From Nitrosotalea sp. (lineage in GTDB: Archaea; Thermoproteota; Nitrososphaeria; Nitrososphaerales; Nitrosopumilaceae): a stretch of 60,462 nucleotides of DNA. The notes below the pieces were generated by a model, which saw only the letters and a program-made list of their open reading frames with translations, had not been told where the DNA came from and ran no database searches. The translations under genes and the position numbers were made by a program. Each line of letters starts with the position of its first letter. The stretch's first letter is position 1. Location: contig JAHEYD010000006.1 in assembly GCA_023251795.1 (NCBI GenBank), forward strand, positions 1-60,462, in the 5' to 3' direction. Positions 35,310 to 44,769 of the stretch are shown piece by piece.

Positions 35310-35395
35310 TTCATAATCCTCTTAATTTTTGATCAGTTTCTTTTCCCCAAAGACGGATATAAGTGCTTATGGTGATTCCAGATTACAAATCGATC

Positions 35396-35770
35396 TCATT
35401 GAGGCAATTCGTACATTGAGAGATCTTCAATGTGTCTTATTTTCCCCTTAGTTATCATAGAAAGCTTTCTTTTAAAGGAAAGATCTATTCTGATGCGGTG
35501 TTCAAGTTGAGAGATTATTTTGCTTGTAAGGTATCGCCCTTTTCGATCCAAATCAAGCAAGAGTATTAGTCGTTTATACGAGTCCACTGAATCAGCAAAC
35601 TTGGCAAGTCCCTTAAAACTGTGAAACTCACATATCTTGCCAGAAAACCCAAGTTTTTTCAAGGCTGCTGAATCGCGTTTTCCTTCTACAACAACCACAC
35701 CGTCTTTTTTTGAGTTTAGTAAAAAAATAAAATTTCGCACGCCTTCAATTTCAGATTCAGTTATTTTCAT
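35396..35770 (-). CDS. Small Toprim-domain protein
   Basis: A 124-residue single-domain Toprim protein: VVVVEGKRDSAALKKLG holds the catalytic Glu and LILLLDLDRKGR the Asp-x-Asp. It resembles the archaeal relatives of RNase M5 (DUF-type Toprim nucleases). I start at ATG 35770, which is 26 bp from a TATA-like AATATTAAG, whereas the open frame extends to 35989 inside the divergent amidotransferase gene. It lies 87 bp upstream of dnaG, co-directional. Confidence 0.82.
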   Translation of the reverse strand: MKITESEIEGVRNFIFLLNSKKDGVVVVEGKRDSAALKKLGFSGKICEFHSFKGLAKFADSVDSYKRLILLLDLDRKGRYLTSKIISQLEHRIRIDLSFKRKLSMITKGKIRHIEDLSMYELPQ

Positions 35771-35820
35771 AAAACTAGTTAACATTTCAAATATTAAGCA
35801 GTTTTTAATGACATACAAGG

Positions 35821-36510
35821 ATGACAGATATTCTTGTATTACAAAATTCAAAATACGAGGGGCTTTCAGGCCTTGGTAGACTTTTGGAAGAAGACGGATT
35901 TGGAACAAAAATGGTATTTGCAAAGAAAGAAAATATTCCAAAACAAGATTATTCTGCAGTAATAATTCTTGGAGCTCCAGAGAGCGCAAATGATGACCTA
36001 ACTTATCTTAAAAATGAAATGACCCTGATACGAGAGTACGTGGAAAAAGACATACCACTTCTTGGAATATGTTTAGGATCCCAACTTATTGCGAAGGCGT
36101 TTGGTGCCAGAGTATATCAAGGAACTAAAAAGGAGATAGGAATTTACCATGACATTGAGTTTGACAATAGATCAAAGTCAGGTCTTTTTTCAGGAATTAA
36201 AAGTCCAGCGACGGTGTTTCATTGGCACGGTGACACATTTGATCTTCCTCAAAATGCATTAAGACTAGCTCATTCAAAAGATTACCAAAACCAAGCATTA
36301 CAGATAGGAAGTGCAGTAGGAGTCCAGTTTCATCTTGAGGTAGATGAAGAAACCATTAGACTGTGGCTTGAGAAATCAGAAGATGAACTGAGTCATATTT
36401 CCTACATAGACTCAGAAGAAATAGTCAGAAAGATCCCTGAATACATACAGGAAATACAAAACAATATGAAAATCTTTTATCGCAATTTCAAGGCAACGTT
36501 CAATCTTTGA
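35821..36510 (+). CDS. Class I glutamine amidotransferase-like protein
   Basis: A 229-residue GATase1 domain protein similar to the amidotransferase half of GMP synthase. Nucleophile elbow GICLGSQ holds the Cys at about residue 85, and the His-x-Glu of the triad is in VQFHLEV near 173. It has no synthetase domain, so it may hydrolyse gamma-glutamyl compounds or pair with an unknown partner. It sits 15 bp before the carbon-fixation gene, perhaps in one transcript. Divergent from the Toprim gene. Confidence 0.8.
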   Translation: MTDILVLQNSKYEGLSGLGRLLEEDGFGTKMVFAKKENIPKQDYSAVIILGAPESANDDLTYLKNEMTLIREYVEKDIPLLGICLGSQLIAKAFGARVYQGTKKEIGIYHDIEFDNRSKSGLFSGIKSPATVFHWHGDTFDLPQNALRLAHSKDYQNQALQIGSAVGVQFHLEVDEETIRLWLEKSEDELSHISYIDSEEIVRKIPEYIQEIQNNMKIFYRNFKATFNL

Positions 36511-36525
36511 CAAAAGTTTAATATA

Positions 36526-38691
36526 ATGACTGTTAGACTTTCCGATCTGGTTATGAGTTCTGTTACCAAAATCTTTGAAGAAACAATAGTTACAGATCAT
36601 AAAGTAATCACAGAAGAGATGTCAAAATCTGTTTTGAAAAAATACGGAGTCAAAGTTCCTGGATATGCACTTGTAAATTCTGCTAAAGAAGCAACAAGAG
36701 CAGCAAAAAGACTAGGATATCCACTAGTCATGAAAGTAGTATCACCACAAATTCTTCATAAAACTGATGTTGGTGGAGTCAAGGTTGGATTACAAACCGA
36801 GAAGGATGTCAAGAAGGCATTTAATGATATGTACAAGAGACTTTCAAAGAAGAAAGGAGTAAATCTAAAAGGAATTTTGCTTGAGAAGATGGTTCCTCAA
36901 GGCGTGGAATTAATTGTTGGTTTACAAAATGATCCACAGTTTGGTCCAGTCATAATGGTAGGACTTGGTGGTGTACTGACTGAAATTTTCAAAGATGTTG
37001 CGTTCAGAACGCTTCCTATTACAATTGCTGATGCAAAATCAATGCTTGAAGAACTAAAGGGAGCAAAGATACTGAAAGGATATAGGGGAAGTAAACCAAT
37101 CGACCAAAACATGCTTGCAAAAGCACTTGTTCAAATAAGCAAGTTTGGTGTTGACAATGCAGCATACTTTGACAGCATCGACTTTAATCCAATTGTAGTT
37201 TATCCAAAATCATACTATGTTGTAGATGCAAAAATAATTTTGAGAAAAGAAAAGAAAGAAAATGCCATATCCAAAGCGCAACCAAATGCAGAGTTTATGG
37301 AGAAATTCTTCACGCCACAATCAGTTGCTCTTGTTGGAGCTTCTGCAACTCCAGGAAAGATTGGAAACTCTGTCTTAGACAGTCTTGCAAAACATGACTA
37401 CAAAGGAAAAGTATATCCGATTAATCCAAAGGCTGATGAAATTTTAGGACTAAAATGTTACCTGTCATTGGAAGCAATCCAAGAACCAATAGACCTAGTT
37501 GTTGTTTGTGTTGATCTTTCAGTTACAGCACCAGTTCTTGAATCATGTGCAAAAAAAGGAATCCACAGTGTTGTAATCGTATCAGGGGGAGGAAAGGAAC
37601 TTGGCGGAGAAAGAGCAGCCATGGAAGCAGAGATAAAACGTATTTCAGAAGCAAACAAGATCAGAATAATCGGTCCAAATTGCATAGGCATGTTTAATGC
37701 AGCAAACAGACTTGACTGTGCCTTTCAAGGACAAGAAAGGATGGTACGTGCAAAACTAGGCGATATCGCATTCCTGTCACAGAGTGGCACTATGGGAATC
37801 AGTTTCCTTGAGACCGCAGACTCGTTTGGACTTTCAAAGATGGTTAGTTATGGAAACAGATCCGATGTTGATGAAGCAGACATGATATGGTATCTAGCAA
37901 GCGATCCACAGACCAAAGTAATTGCACTTTATGTGGAAGGTTTCGGAGATGGTCGCAAGTTTGTTGAAACTGCAAAACAAGTCATGGCAGAAATGCACAA
38001 ACCAGTTGTCATATGGAAGAGTGGAAGGACTGCAGCTGGTGCAAAACAAGCAGCATCACACACAGGATCGCTTGGAGGTTCAAATGCAATTATCATGGGT
38101 GCATTCAAACAAGCAGGAATCATCTCAGTGGATAGTTACCAAGAGCTTGCAGGAGTGGTAAAGGTACTTTCATGGCAACCACCTGCAAAAGGAAATAGGG
38201 TAGGCCTAGTAAGCAATGGTGCAGGTCCTATGATTGGTGCTATTGATCACTTTGAAAGACTTGGACTGCAAGTTGCAAAAGTTTCAGAGTCAACTCTAGC
38301 AGAGATGAAAGCGCACTATCCACCAACATATGTTTTGGGCACTGGCAATCCCGTAGATGTAACAGGTGGAGCAAATGCAGATGACTATAGATACACAATT
38401 CAGAAATTCATGGATGATCCAAACACAGACATCATTATGCCATGGTTTGTCTTTCAAGACGATCCATTAGAAGAAACAATCATAGATTATCTTGGAGAGT
38501 TTTCGAGACAACAGAAAAAACCAATTCTTGTTGGAGGAAACGGCGGACCATATACACAGAGAGTATCTACATTGATTGAGAAGCATAAGGTTCCAGTATA
38601 TGATGATATCAGAACGTGGGTTGCAGCTGCAGCTGCTATGGTCCAATGGGGAAAACACAATCCCAACAGACAAGGTTTAAGTTCTTCATAG
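36526..38691 (+). CDS. 3-hydroxypropionyl-CoA synthetase (ADP-forming), ACD family
   Basis: A 721-residue ADP-forming acyl-CoA synthetase. An ATP-grasp domain ([26 protein letters not shown]) occupies the first ~240 residues. A CoA-binding Rossmann domain starts at [20 protein letters not shown], and the ligase domain with [10 protein letters not shown] (phosphohistidine motif) follows. With the crotonase 14 bp downstream it matches the Nitrosopumilus pair (Nmar_1309/1308, from memory) of the 3-hydroxypropionate/4-hydroxybutyrate cycle. Acetyl- or 4-hydroxybutyryl-CoA synthetase is the alternative. ATG at 36553 is another possible start. Confidence 0.88.
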   Translation: MTVRLSDLVMSSVTKIFEETIVTDHKVITEEMSKSVLKKYGVKVPGYALVNSAKEATRAAKRLGYPLVMKVVSPQILHKTDVGGVKVGLQTEKDVKKAFNDMYKRLSKKKGVNLKGILLEKMVPQGVELIVGLQNDPQFGPVIMVGLGGVLTEIFKDVAFRTLPITIADAKSMLEELKGAKILKGYRGSKPIDQNMLAKALVQISKFGVDNAAYFDSIDFNPIVVYPKSYYVVDAKIILRKEKKENAISKAQPNAEFMEKFFTPQSVALVGASATPGKIGNSVLDSLAKHDYKGKVYPINPKADEILGLKCYLSLEAIQEPIDLVVVCVDLSVTAPVLESCAKKGIHSVVIVSGGGKELGGERAAMEAEIKRISEANKIRIIGPNCIGMFNAANRLDCAFQGQERMVRAKLGDIAFLSQSGTMGISFLETADSFGLSKMVSYGNRSDVDEADMIWYLASDPQTKVIALYVEGFGDGRKFVETAKQVMAEMHKPVVIWKSGRTAAGAKQAASHTGSLGGSNAIIMGAFKQAGIISVDSYQELAGVVKVLSWQPPAKGNRVGLVSNGAGPMIGAIDHFERLGLQVAKVSESTLAEMKAHYPPTYVLGTGNPVDVTGGANADDYRYTIQKFMDDPNTDIIMPWFVFQDDPLEETIIDYLGEFSRQQKKPILVGGNGGPYTQRVSTLIEKHKVPVYDDIRTWVAAAAAMVQWGKHNPNRQGLSSS

Positions 38692-38705
38692 ATTGGAGTT
38701 TTGAC

Positions 38706-39467
38706 ATGTCTCTAGTCAACGTATCGAAATCGGACGGAATTTGTGTTGTAAAAATTAACAGACCAGACAAGCTTAATGCGATGAATACAGATGTTGCAAA
38801 AGAATTGATTTCAGTTTTCAACGATGCAGATAAAGATGATTCAGTTAAAGTTATCATACTTACAGGCGAGGGCGAAAAGGCATTTTCGGCAGGAGCAGAC
38901 ATTGAATACATGTCAAAGATATCTCCAATAGAATCAGAAACATATGCAAAGACTGGTCATCTTCTTACATCAACTGTAGAAAATGTTAGCAAGCCAACCA
39001 TTGCAGCAATAAATGGATTTGCACTTGGTGGAGGTTGTGAGCTTGCACTAGCTTGTGACATTAGAATTGCTGCAGACACTGCAAAGATGGGACAGCCTGA
39101 AGTTACAATAGGAGTATGTCCAGGTTGGGGAGGAACCCAAAGACTACAAAGAATTGTTGGAATTGCAAAAGCAAAAGAATTGATCTATACTGGCAGAATG
39201 GTAAAAGCTGATGAAGCAAGATCAATTGGACTAGCAAACCAAGTTGTTGAATTGCCAAAGTTGATGGAAGAGGCTACAAACATGGCAAAGATGATAGCTC
39301 AAAATTCTGCAATGGCAGTAAGAATGTCTAAAATTGCAATAAACAAAGGTAGAAACACGGATATCGACACAGGTCTTGCTCTGGAATTGTACACTTGGGG
39401 CCTATGCTTTACGCATCCAGACAGACAAGAAAGAATGACTGCCTTTGTGAACAAGTCAAAGAAATAG
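38706..39467 (+). CDS. 3-hydroxypropionyl-CoA dehydratase / crotonyl-CoA hydratase (crotonase family)
   Basis: A 253-residue crotonase. Oxyanion loops [11 protein letters not shown] and [21 protein letters not shown] and the catalytic Glu in [19 protein letters not shown] are visible. In thaumarchaea the homologue next to 3-hydroxypropionyl-CoA synthetase catalyses two hydration/dehydration steps of the carbon-fixation cycle. I use ATG 38706; the open frame back to 38616 overlaps the synthetase and has no family similarity. Confidence 0.9.
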   Translation: MSLVNVSKSDGICVVKINRPDKLNAMNTDVAKELISVFNDADKDDSVKVIILTGEGEKAFSAGADIEYMSKISPIESETYAKTGHLLTSTVENVSKPTIAAINGFALGGGCELALACDIRIAADTAKMGQPEVTIGVCPGWGGTQRLQRIVGIAKAKELIYTGRMVKADEARSIGLANQVVELPKLMEEATNMAKMIAQNSAMAVRMSKIAINKGRNTDIDTGLALELYTWGLCFTHPDRQERMTAFVNKSKK

Positions 39468-39546
39468 GCTCTTCTTTGTAGATTGAATTCCTAGTATGTC
39501 ACGTAGGAAAACCTTATTATAATTTGAAAGAGGAAAAAGCATTATC

Positions 39547-39897
39547 ATGAGCAACACACAGTCTACAAAACTACTGACCATTACGCCAAAAGCAGCAGAA
39601 AAGATTGCTGTTTTTATGAAAGAAGAGACTGAAAAACCAGAATACCTGAGAGTTTATGTTCAGGGTGGTGGATGTTCGGGTCTTTCGTATGGCATGAGCT
39701 TTGAAAAAACAAAAGAAGAAGACGACATACTAATTGAGGAAAACGGAGTAAAGATCCTAGTTGATAGCTACAGTCAAGACTACCTCAAGGGTGCAAATGT
39801 AGATTATATTGAGAGTCTAATGGGAGCTGGATTTAAAATTAACAACCCAAACGTAACTAAGAGTTGTTCTTGCGGATCCTCTTTTAGCACTTCCTAA
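39547..39897 (+). CDS. A-type iron-sulfur carrier protein (HesB/IscA/ErpA family)
   Basis: A 116-residue protein of typical length. The first conserved Cys lies in VQGGGCSGLSYGM and the C-terminal pair in KSCSCGSSF, which together hold an Fe-S cluster. It delivers clusters to apo-enzymes such as radical SAM proteins and ferredoxins. ATG start with AT-rich upstream region ACCTTATTATAATTTG about 30 bp before, likely its promoter. Confidence 0.93.
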   Translation: MSNTQSTKLLTITPKAAEKIAVFMKEETEKPEYLRVYVQGGGCSGLSYGMSFEKTKEEDDILIEENGVKILVDSYSQDYLKGANVDYIESLMGAGFKINNPNVTKSCSCGSSFSTS

Positions 39898-39940
39898 GTT
39901 TAGAATAATTTTTTATTTTTTATAATTTAATTCGGTTTCT

Positions 39941-40183
39941 TTATTTTTCCTGCTCTTCAATAACCATCAATGTCATTGTTGTATGAATGTGTTCTACTTT
40001 TCGTATCTGTTTTGTTATTATTTTTTCAAGCATAGATTGATCCTTTTCTTCTATCTTTACCACAATATCATAAAGACTGAGTACGCCAACAACTTCCTTT
40101 ACGCCTTCAATTTTCTTTAAATTTCTAATCACCCACTCTTCCATCCCAGTCTCGCAGTGAATGATTACATAAGCTTGTGCCAT
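39941..40183 (-). CDS. Stand-alone Lrp/AsnC ligand-binding (RAM) domain protein
   Basis: An 80-residue protein with only the RAM fold: AYVIIHCETGMEEWV, GVLSLYDIVVKIE and HTTMTLMVIE strands. No helix-turn-helix. It lies 45 bp downstream of gdhA in the same direction. A glutamate- or nitrogen-related sensor role is a guess from this neighbour. Confidence 0.82.
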   Translation of the reverse strand: MAQAYVIIHCETGMEEWVIRNLKKIEGVKEVVGVLSLYDIVVKIEEKDQSMLEKIITKQIRKVEHIHTTMTLMVIEEQEK

Positions 40184-40228
40184 GATTAACTATACATTTC
40201 CTTTTAGATTTAGTTTTGCAAAACTAGT

Positions 40229-41473
40229 CTAAGGCCAGAGGCCTCTTGCATTAAATGAATCCAATACACGACCTACTGCTAATACCATGCTACCTTTACG
40301 CAGGTCTACTTTGTGTTTTTTGGCCAAGTTGTATGTATCATTGAATCCGCGTACAATGTGTTCTTCCATCTTTTTCGCTACTTCATCAAAGGTCCAGTAA
40401 TATCTCTGCAGGTTTTGAACCCATTCCAAGTATGATATACACACTCCTCCAGAGTTTGCCAATATATCTGGGATTACCATTATTCCTCTCTTGAACAAGA
40501 TGTCATCTGCTTCTGGAGTTGTTGGTCCGTTTGCTGCTTCGGCAATTATTTTGCATTTTATTTTTTTGGCAATTTCTGGTGTGATCTGGTTTTCAAGTGC
40601 AGCTGGAATCAACACGTCACATGGTGTTGTAAGAAGTTGTTCTGTTGTAATCTTTTTGCTTCCTGGATAACCAACAACTGTTCCTTTCTTCTTTTTGTAT
40701 TCAATAACTTTCTTGGTATCCAATCCTTTAGGATTTATTATAGAACCTTTTGAGTCACTTACTGCAATAATTCTGCCGCCCATCTTTTCTAGATATTCAG
40801 CAGCAAAGGTTCCTGCGTTACCAAATCCCTGAATCACTATATTCTCATAATGCTTCATTCCAATTTTTCTGGCAGCTTCCCTTACACAATATGCAACTCC
40901 AAGTCCAGTCGCAACATTTCTAGCTTGGGACCCACCAATTGAAAGTGGCTTGCCAGTGATAACTGCTGGTTCTCCTTGTCCATGCATTACACTATAAACG
41001 TCCATTATCTGCGCCATTTCTGTTCCAGTAGTATAGACATCAGGGGCCGGAATGTCTTTTCCCGGTCCTATTATTTCAGAAATTGCATATGCGTATCTTC
41101 TTGTCAGTCTTTCCTTTTCTCCAGCTGAGAGCTTTTTAGGATCACAAATGATTCCACCTTTTCCTCCACCAAATGGAACATCAACAATTGCACACTTCCA
41201 GGTCATCCACATTGAAAGTGCCTTTACTTCCTCAATTGTCACGTCTGGGTGATATCTGATCCCACCTTTGTGTGGCCCACGAAAATCATTGTGTTGTGAT
41301 CTATATCCTGTAAATACTTTGATCTTGCCGTTGTCCATTTTTACTGGTAATGCAACGATCAGTATTTTTTTTGGCGTACCAAGCATATCATGCACTCCTG
41401 GATCAATCTTTAGAATTTTTGCAGCGTCATCAAGCTGTTTTAATGCATTCTTCCAAGGATCTATTTTTACCAA
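40229..41473 (-). CDS. gdhA: Glutamate dehydrogenase
   Basis: A 414-residue Glu/Leu/Phe dehydrogenase. Catalytic motif VPFGGGKGGI (Lys), GTGTEMAQIMDVYS-like substrate region, and the NAD(P) motif VIQGFGNAGTFAAEYL are present. It links 2-oxoglutarate and ammonium with glutamate. Length and motifs match hexameric archaeal GDH. The first gene of a possible pair with the RAM protein. Confidence 0.95.
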   Translation of the reverse strand: MVKIDPWKNALKQLDDAAKILKIDPGVHDMLGTPKKILIVALPVKMDNGKIKVFTGYRSQHNDFRGPHKGGIRYHPDVTIEEVKALSMWMTWKCAIVDVPFGGGKGGIICDPKKLSAGEKERLTRRYAYAISEIIGPGKDIPAPDVYTTGTEMAQIMDVYSVMHGQGEPAVITGKPLSIGGSQARNVATGLGVAYCVREAARKIGMKHYENIVIQGFGNAGTFAAEYLEKMGGRIIAVSDSKGSIINPKGLDTKKVIEYKKKKGTVVGYPGSKKITTEQLLTTPCDVLIPAALENQITPEIAKKIKCKIIAEAANGPTTPEADDILFKRGIMVIPDILANSGGVCISYLEWVQNLQRYYWTFDEVAKKMEEHIVRGFNDTYNLAKKHKVDLRKGSMVLAVGRVLDSFNARGLWP

Positions 41474-41531
41474 ATTGTACCGATCACTGTGATCTTAATA
41501 TTCTATTTAAATTTGTTGAGGAGGACTAGAA

Positions 41532-41879
41532 TTATGTTGTATTTTCAGGATCATGACTGGCTCTTCCCATCTTTGATGCAATAATATTTCTTAATTCGTC
41601 ATCACTTTTGTTTAAAAAATCAACGTCTAGTGATTTAGCGATCATTTCAAGCTTTTGTCTTTCTGTTTGAACTGGACCTTGCACGTTAATGTTGTAACCT
41701 GTAGTTGCAGTTTGAAACTCATTTTGAACCATGTTTTTTGTCTTGTTATATTCTCCAACTGCTTGACCTATCTTTTTGGATAGTTCTGGTAAACGCTTTG
41801 AACCCAGAAATAACACTATTGCCACAAAGGCGATGATGAACCATTCATTTCCCAAGATGTTAAGGGAGAAATCATGCAT
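41532..41879 (-). CDS. tatA: Twin-arginine translocase subunit TatA/TatB-type
   Basis: A 115-residue protein: N-terminal helix (WFIIAFVAIVLFLGS), hinge, then amphipathic helix KRLPELSKKIGQAVGEYNK, the standard TatA layout. A polar tail of ~70 residues follows. The Tat system exports folded proteins such as copper enzymes. tatC is not in the window. It is 24 bp downstream of the MFS gene. Confidence 0.88.
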   Translation of the reverse strand: MHDFSLNILGNEWFIIAFVAIVLFLGSKRLPELSKKIGQAVGEYNKTKNMVQNEFQTATTGYNINVQGPVQTERQKLEMIAKSLDVDFLNKSDDELRNIIASKMGRASHDPENTT

Positions 41880-41903
41880 GACAAAATTTTATTTATTCCA
41901 AAA

Positions 41904-43061
41904 TTAAAGTTTGGGATTCCATGCTGGTTCTAGTTCTTTTTTCTTCATAACAATTATCGATGTAACCGCTATACCTATAACGAAAAACATGAGATAAGGC
42001 ATAGAATTTCCAAAGAAGTTGGCTACAATTCCAGCAACAAGAGGGCCTGCTGCCCATCCTACTCCAAATGTTGTTTCGTAAGCGCCTATTAATCCACCAG
42101 AGTGTTCCTTTTGTACCCTTTTCATTATGATTTCAAACGTCAATGGGAAATATACAGTAAAACCAAAACCCATGATCAATACTGCAACAACAAACATTTC
42201 AAATGAAAATGAATAAGCTGCAATTATCATTCCTATGGCAATAGAAAGCATTGTTGCAATAAGACTGTAAAAAGTTCTTTTTGCCAACAACCCAGAAAAA
42301 CCAAGTGATGTTAATCTTGAAATTCCAAAAATAAAAAATAATAATTCTATATTTGATTCTGAAATCGATCTATCATTCATGTATGCTGGTAAAATGGTAA
42401 GAAATGTTCCAAAAGCAGAACTACAAAAAATTAACATCAATACAACAGTAGGAAATTTCAAAATTTTCTTGATAGACACAAAAGAAAATTCTGTTTTGTG
42501 TGTCGTTTTCCCATATTTTTTCAGAAGCAGTGAAGAAACAATTCCTGTCGCAATAGCAAATGTTGCATATTGGAATAGAATTCTGTACGTTACATCAGAG
42601 TGCTCTAGCAAAAATGTTCCAATTAGTGGACCTATCATCAGCCCACCAACAAAGAATCCCATAAACTTTGAGATCGATTTTACGCGAGCTTGAGGCGATG
42701 TTACTCTGGATATGATCGATTCACATGGAGGCCAGAAAAATGAATGTGCAATCCCAGTCATTGCTCTAAAGGCAGCAACTTCAGGGACAGATTGTGATAT
42801 AGAAAGTAGGTAGATGGATACTGCGTCTATTGTTATTCCAAGTGAGAGGAGTAGTCCGTTATTGAACCTGTCAAGCAGCAGACCAACAAATAGCGGGATG
42901 AACATGTATGGAATAAAATTTGAAAGGCCAATCAGACCAAGGTCAAAATATGATGCGCCTATCACCTGCTTTGAAAAGACAGGAACAATTGGATTGTGCA
43001 TTCCATAGGATATTCCTACGATAAGTGCAGTAGCATATACAAGAATCAGTGGTCTATTCAT
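41904..43061 (-). CDS. Major facilitator superfamily transporter
   Basis: A 385-residue protein with about 12 transmembrane helices. MFS motif A-like loops are at FVGLLLDRFNNG and FSGLLAKRTF. Substrate unknown; drug/metabolite efflux families are nearest by shape. It starts 1 bp after the stop of the methyltransferase gene, so both are likely on one mRNA with tatA. Confidence 0.85.
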   Translation of the reverse strand: MNRPLILVYATALIVGISYGMHNPIVPVFSKQVIGASYFDLGLIGLSNFIPYMFIPLFVGLLLDRFNNGLLLSLGITIDAVSIYLLSISQSVPEVAAFRAMTGIAHSFFWPPCESIISRVTSPQARVKSISKFMGFFVGGLMIGPLIGTFLLEHSDVTYRILFQYATFAIATGIVSSLLLKKYGKTTHKTEFSFVSIKKILKFPTVVLMLIFCSSAFGTFLTILPAYMNDRSISESNIELLFFIFGISRLTSLGFSGLLAKRTFYSLIATMLSIAIGMIIAAYSFSFEMFVVAVLIMGFGFTVYFPLTFEIIMKRVQKEHSGGLIGAYETTFGVGWAAGPLVAGIVANFFGNSMPYLMFFVIGIAVTSIIVMKKKELEPAWNPKL

Positions 43062-43062
43062 G

Positions 43063-43752
43063 TCACTTGTATGCTGCGACCATTATCGCACCACCCATCA
43101 TCGCAGTATCAAATTCTACTTTAGAAAATTTTTCAAGCAATATAGCTTTAAGTTTTTTATTTTGAGGCCATAGCTTGTATGTACCATATAGAGTTGCAAA
43201 TTTTAGTCCAAGCTTTCCTGCTGCTGCAAATGCAACGATAGGAAGTAATGCTCTAAGATAAAACGAAACACCCATTCTAATAAAAGGATGATCTGGTTTT
43301 CCAAGATCGACTATTACAAATCGTCCTCCTTTTTTTAGGACTCGATGAATTTCTGATATTGCAGTCCTAAGACTTATTGCATCACGTAATGAATAACCAC
43401 AAATCACTGCATCAAACTTTTCATCCTGAAATGGGATGTGTTCAAAGACTCCAGATGCAAGATCAGGTGTCTTTTCAAAAAACTTTTTTGTGTTTTTTAG
43501 CATTGGTGTCAATGGATCATAAAGTGTAATTTTCAAATTATTACCGCAAAGTTTTGATGCAGTCTTTGACATATTACCAAATCCAGAACCCGCATCAAGT
43601 ATTGCATTTCCTTCTTTTACTCTACCTAAAAGACCCCTTGTACGAAATTCTTCATCTTTTCCAAGTGAGATAAATGAATTTACCTTGTCATAAACGGGAA
43701 TGATGTCTCTTAAAACATCAAGTACCTCGCCCCAGTAACCTCCAAGACCCAT
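43063..43752 (-). CDS. UbiE/MenG-like SAM-dependent methyltransferase
   Basis: A 229-residue class I methyltransferase. SAM motif I LDAGSGFGNM, and the UbiE-like segment YSLRDAISLRTAISEIHRVLKKGG followed by FVIVDLGKP. A hydrophobic C-terminal part suggests a membrane-near substrate. Thaumarchaea use menaquinones, so quinone ring methylation is plausible but unproven. Directly upstream of the MFS gene and downstream of the epimerase gene. Confidence 0.82.
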   Translation of the reverse strand: MGLGGYWGEVLDVLRDIIPVYDKVNSFISLGKDEEFRTRGLLGRVKEGNAILDAGSGFGNMSKTASKLCGNNLKITLYDPLTPMLKNTKKFFEKTPDLASGVFEHIPFQDEKFDAVICGYSLRDAISLRTAISEIHRVLKKGGRFVIVDLGKPDHPFIRMGVSFYLRALLPIVAFAAAGKLGLKFATLYGTYKLWPQNKKLKAILLEKFSKVEFDTAMMGGAIMVAAYK

Positions 43753-43786
43753 ACAAAATTTAGAATTTGTGGATATTATATGTCAA

Positions 43787-44674
43787 TCATGATTTCATTT
43801 CTGCAATAACAGAATGCACGCCTTCTTTGTATGAAGGATATACAAATTCACAGATAGTGGTAATCTTTTTGTTTGATGTCTTTACTGATGTTGTAAGCAG
43901 TTTCACAAAGTCCCCACCCATGACTGCTTTTGCCAAAAGTGCTGGAACGCTGCCAGGATGTTTTACGCCAAGCTCATCACAAACAAAATTAACAAAATCT
44001 TTGAAAATCACCGGATTGGAGTCTGTTACTACAAGTGATTGGTTTATGGCGTTTTTTTCAGCGATAGCAACAAGTGCAGAAACAACGTCATCTACATGGA
44101 TAAAGCTTCGGTAATATTCTCCTCCTCCAGGAAGTTTAAAACTTCCATTCTTTAGTCTGTCAACCATAATTGATTTAAACCAACCACCGTTACCGTAGAC
44201 ATCACCAAGATATGCAACACTAAACTCTATTGCATTTTCTTTACAGCCAGACTCTAGAAACTTTTGTGCTTCAAGCCTTGTCTTTGCGTAGTCTGTATGT
44301 GGTTGCAGTGGAGAATTTTCATCTACTATATTTTCAGGATCACCAAAAACTCCAAGACCTGACACATATACAAGAAACTTTGCTTTTTCTTTTATCAGAG
44401 TGAATAGATTTACAGAACCATCATAGTTGACGGTTCTTGCTTTTTTCTTATCTTTTTCACCTGGCCAAGATGCAGCAAGATGGTACACCACATCATACTT
44501 CTCATCAGGAAGTACAAAATCTGGATATGTAAGATCGCCATGTACTGTCTTTACTGCAGGATTTTGAATACTTTCTGAACGGACTAGACATGTAACTGAG
44601 ACTCCTCTATCAACAAGCTTTGTGACAAGCCTCGAACCAATAAAGCCTGTTGCACCAGTAACAAGTGCTTTCAA
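43787..44674 (-). CDS. NAD-dependent epimerase/dehydratase (extended SDR)
   Basis: A 295-residue extended SDR. Rossmann motif VTGATGFIGSRLVTKL at the start and the YAKTRLEAQ active-site segment (Tyr-x-x-x-Arg instead of the usual Lys) near residue 130. The substitution of Lys by Arg is notable. Substrate unknown: nucleotide sugar, sterol-like or polyprenyl compounds. It is divergent from the helicase gene; the spacer has a small inverted repeat AGGTT-T-AACCT at 44702-44712. Confidence 0.8.
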   Translation of the reverse strand: MKALVTGATGFIGSRLVTKLVDRGVSVTCLVRSESIQNPAVKTVHGDLTYPDFVLPDEKYDVVYHLAASWPGEKDKKKARTVNYDGSVNLFTLIKEKAKFLVYVSGLGVFGDPENIVDENSPLQPHTDYAKTRLEAQKFLESGCKENAIEFSVAYLGDVYGNGGWFKSIMVDRLKNGSFKLPGGGEYYRSFIHVDDVVSALVAIAEKNAINQSLVVTDSNPVIFKDFVNFVCDELGVKHPGSVPALLAKAVMGGDFVKLLTTSVKTSNKKITTICEFVYPSYKEGVHSVIAEMKS

Positions 44675-44769
44675 TATGTCAAAATTAGATTCGTTGCTTA
44701 AAGGTTTAACCTGAGATTAGAACACAGTCAACCAAAAATTAAATCCATCATAAAACATGTCTTTGTGTA

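Noticed and set aside
35771-35989. N-terminal extension of the Toprim protein
   Set aside because: It overlaps the start of the divergent amidotransferase gene, has no family similarity, and the TATA-like box favours ATG 35770.
38616-38705. N-terminal extension of the crotonase
   Set aside because: It is a frame inside the 3' end of the CoA synthetase; family alignment starts at ATG 38706.
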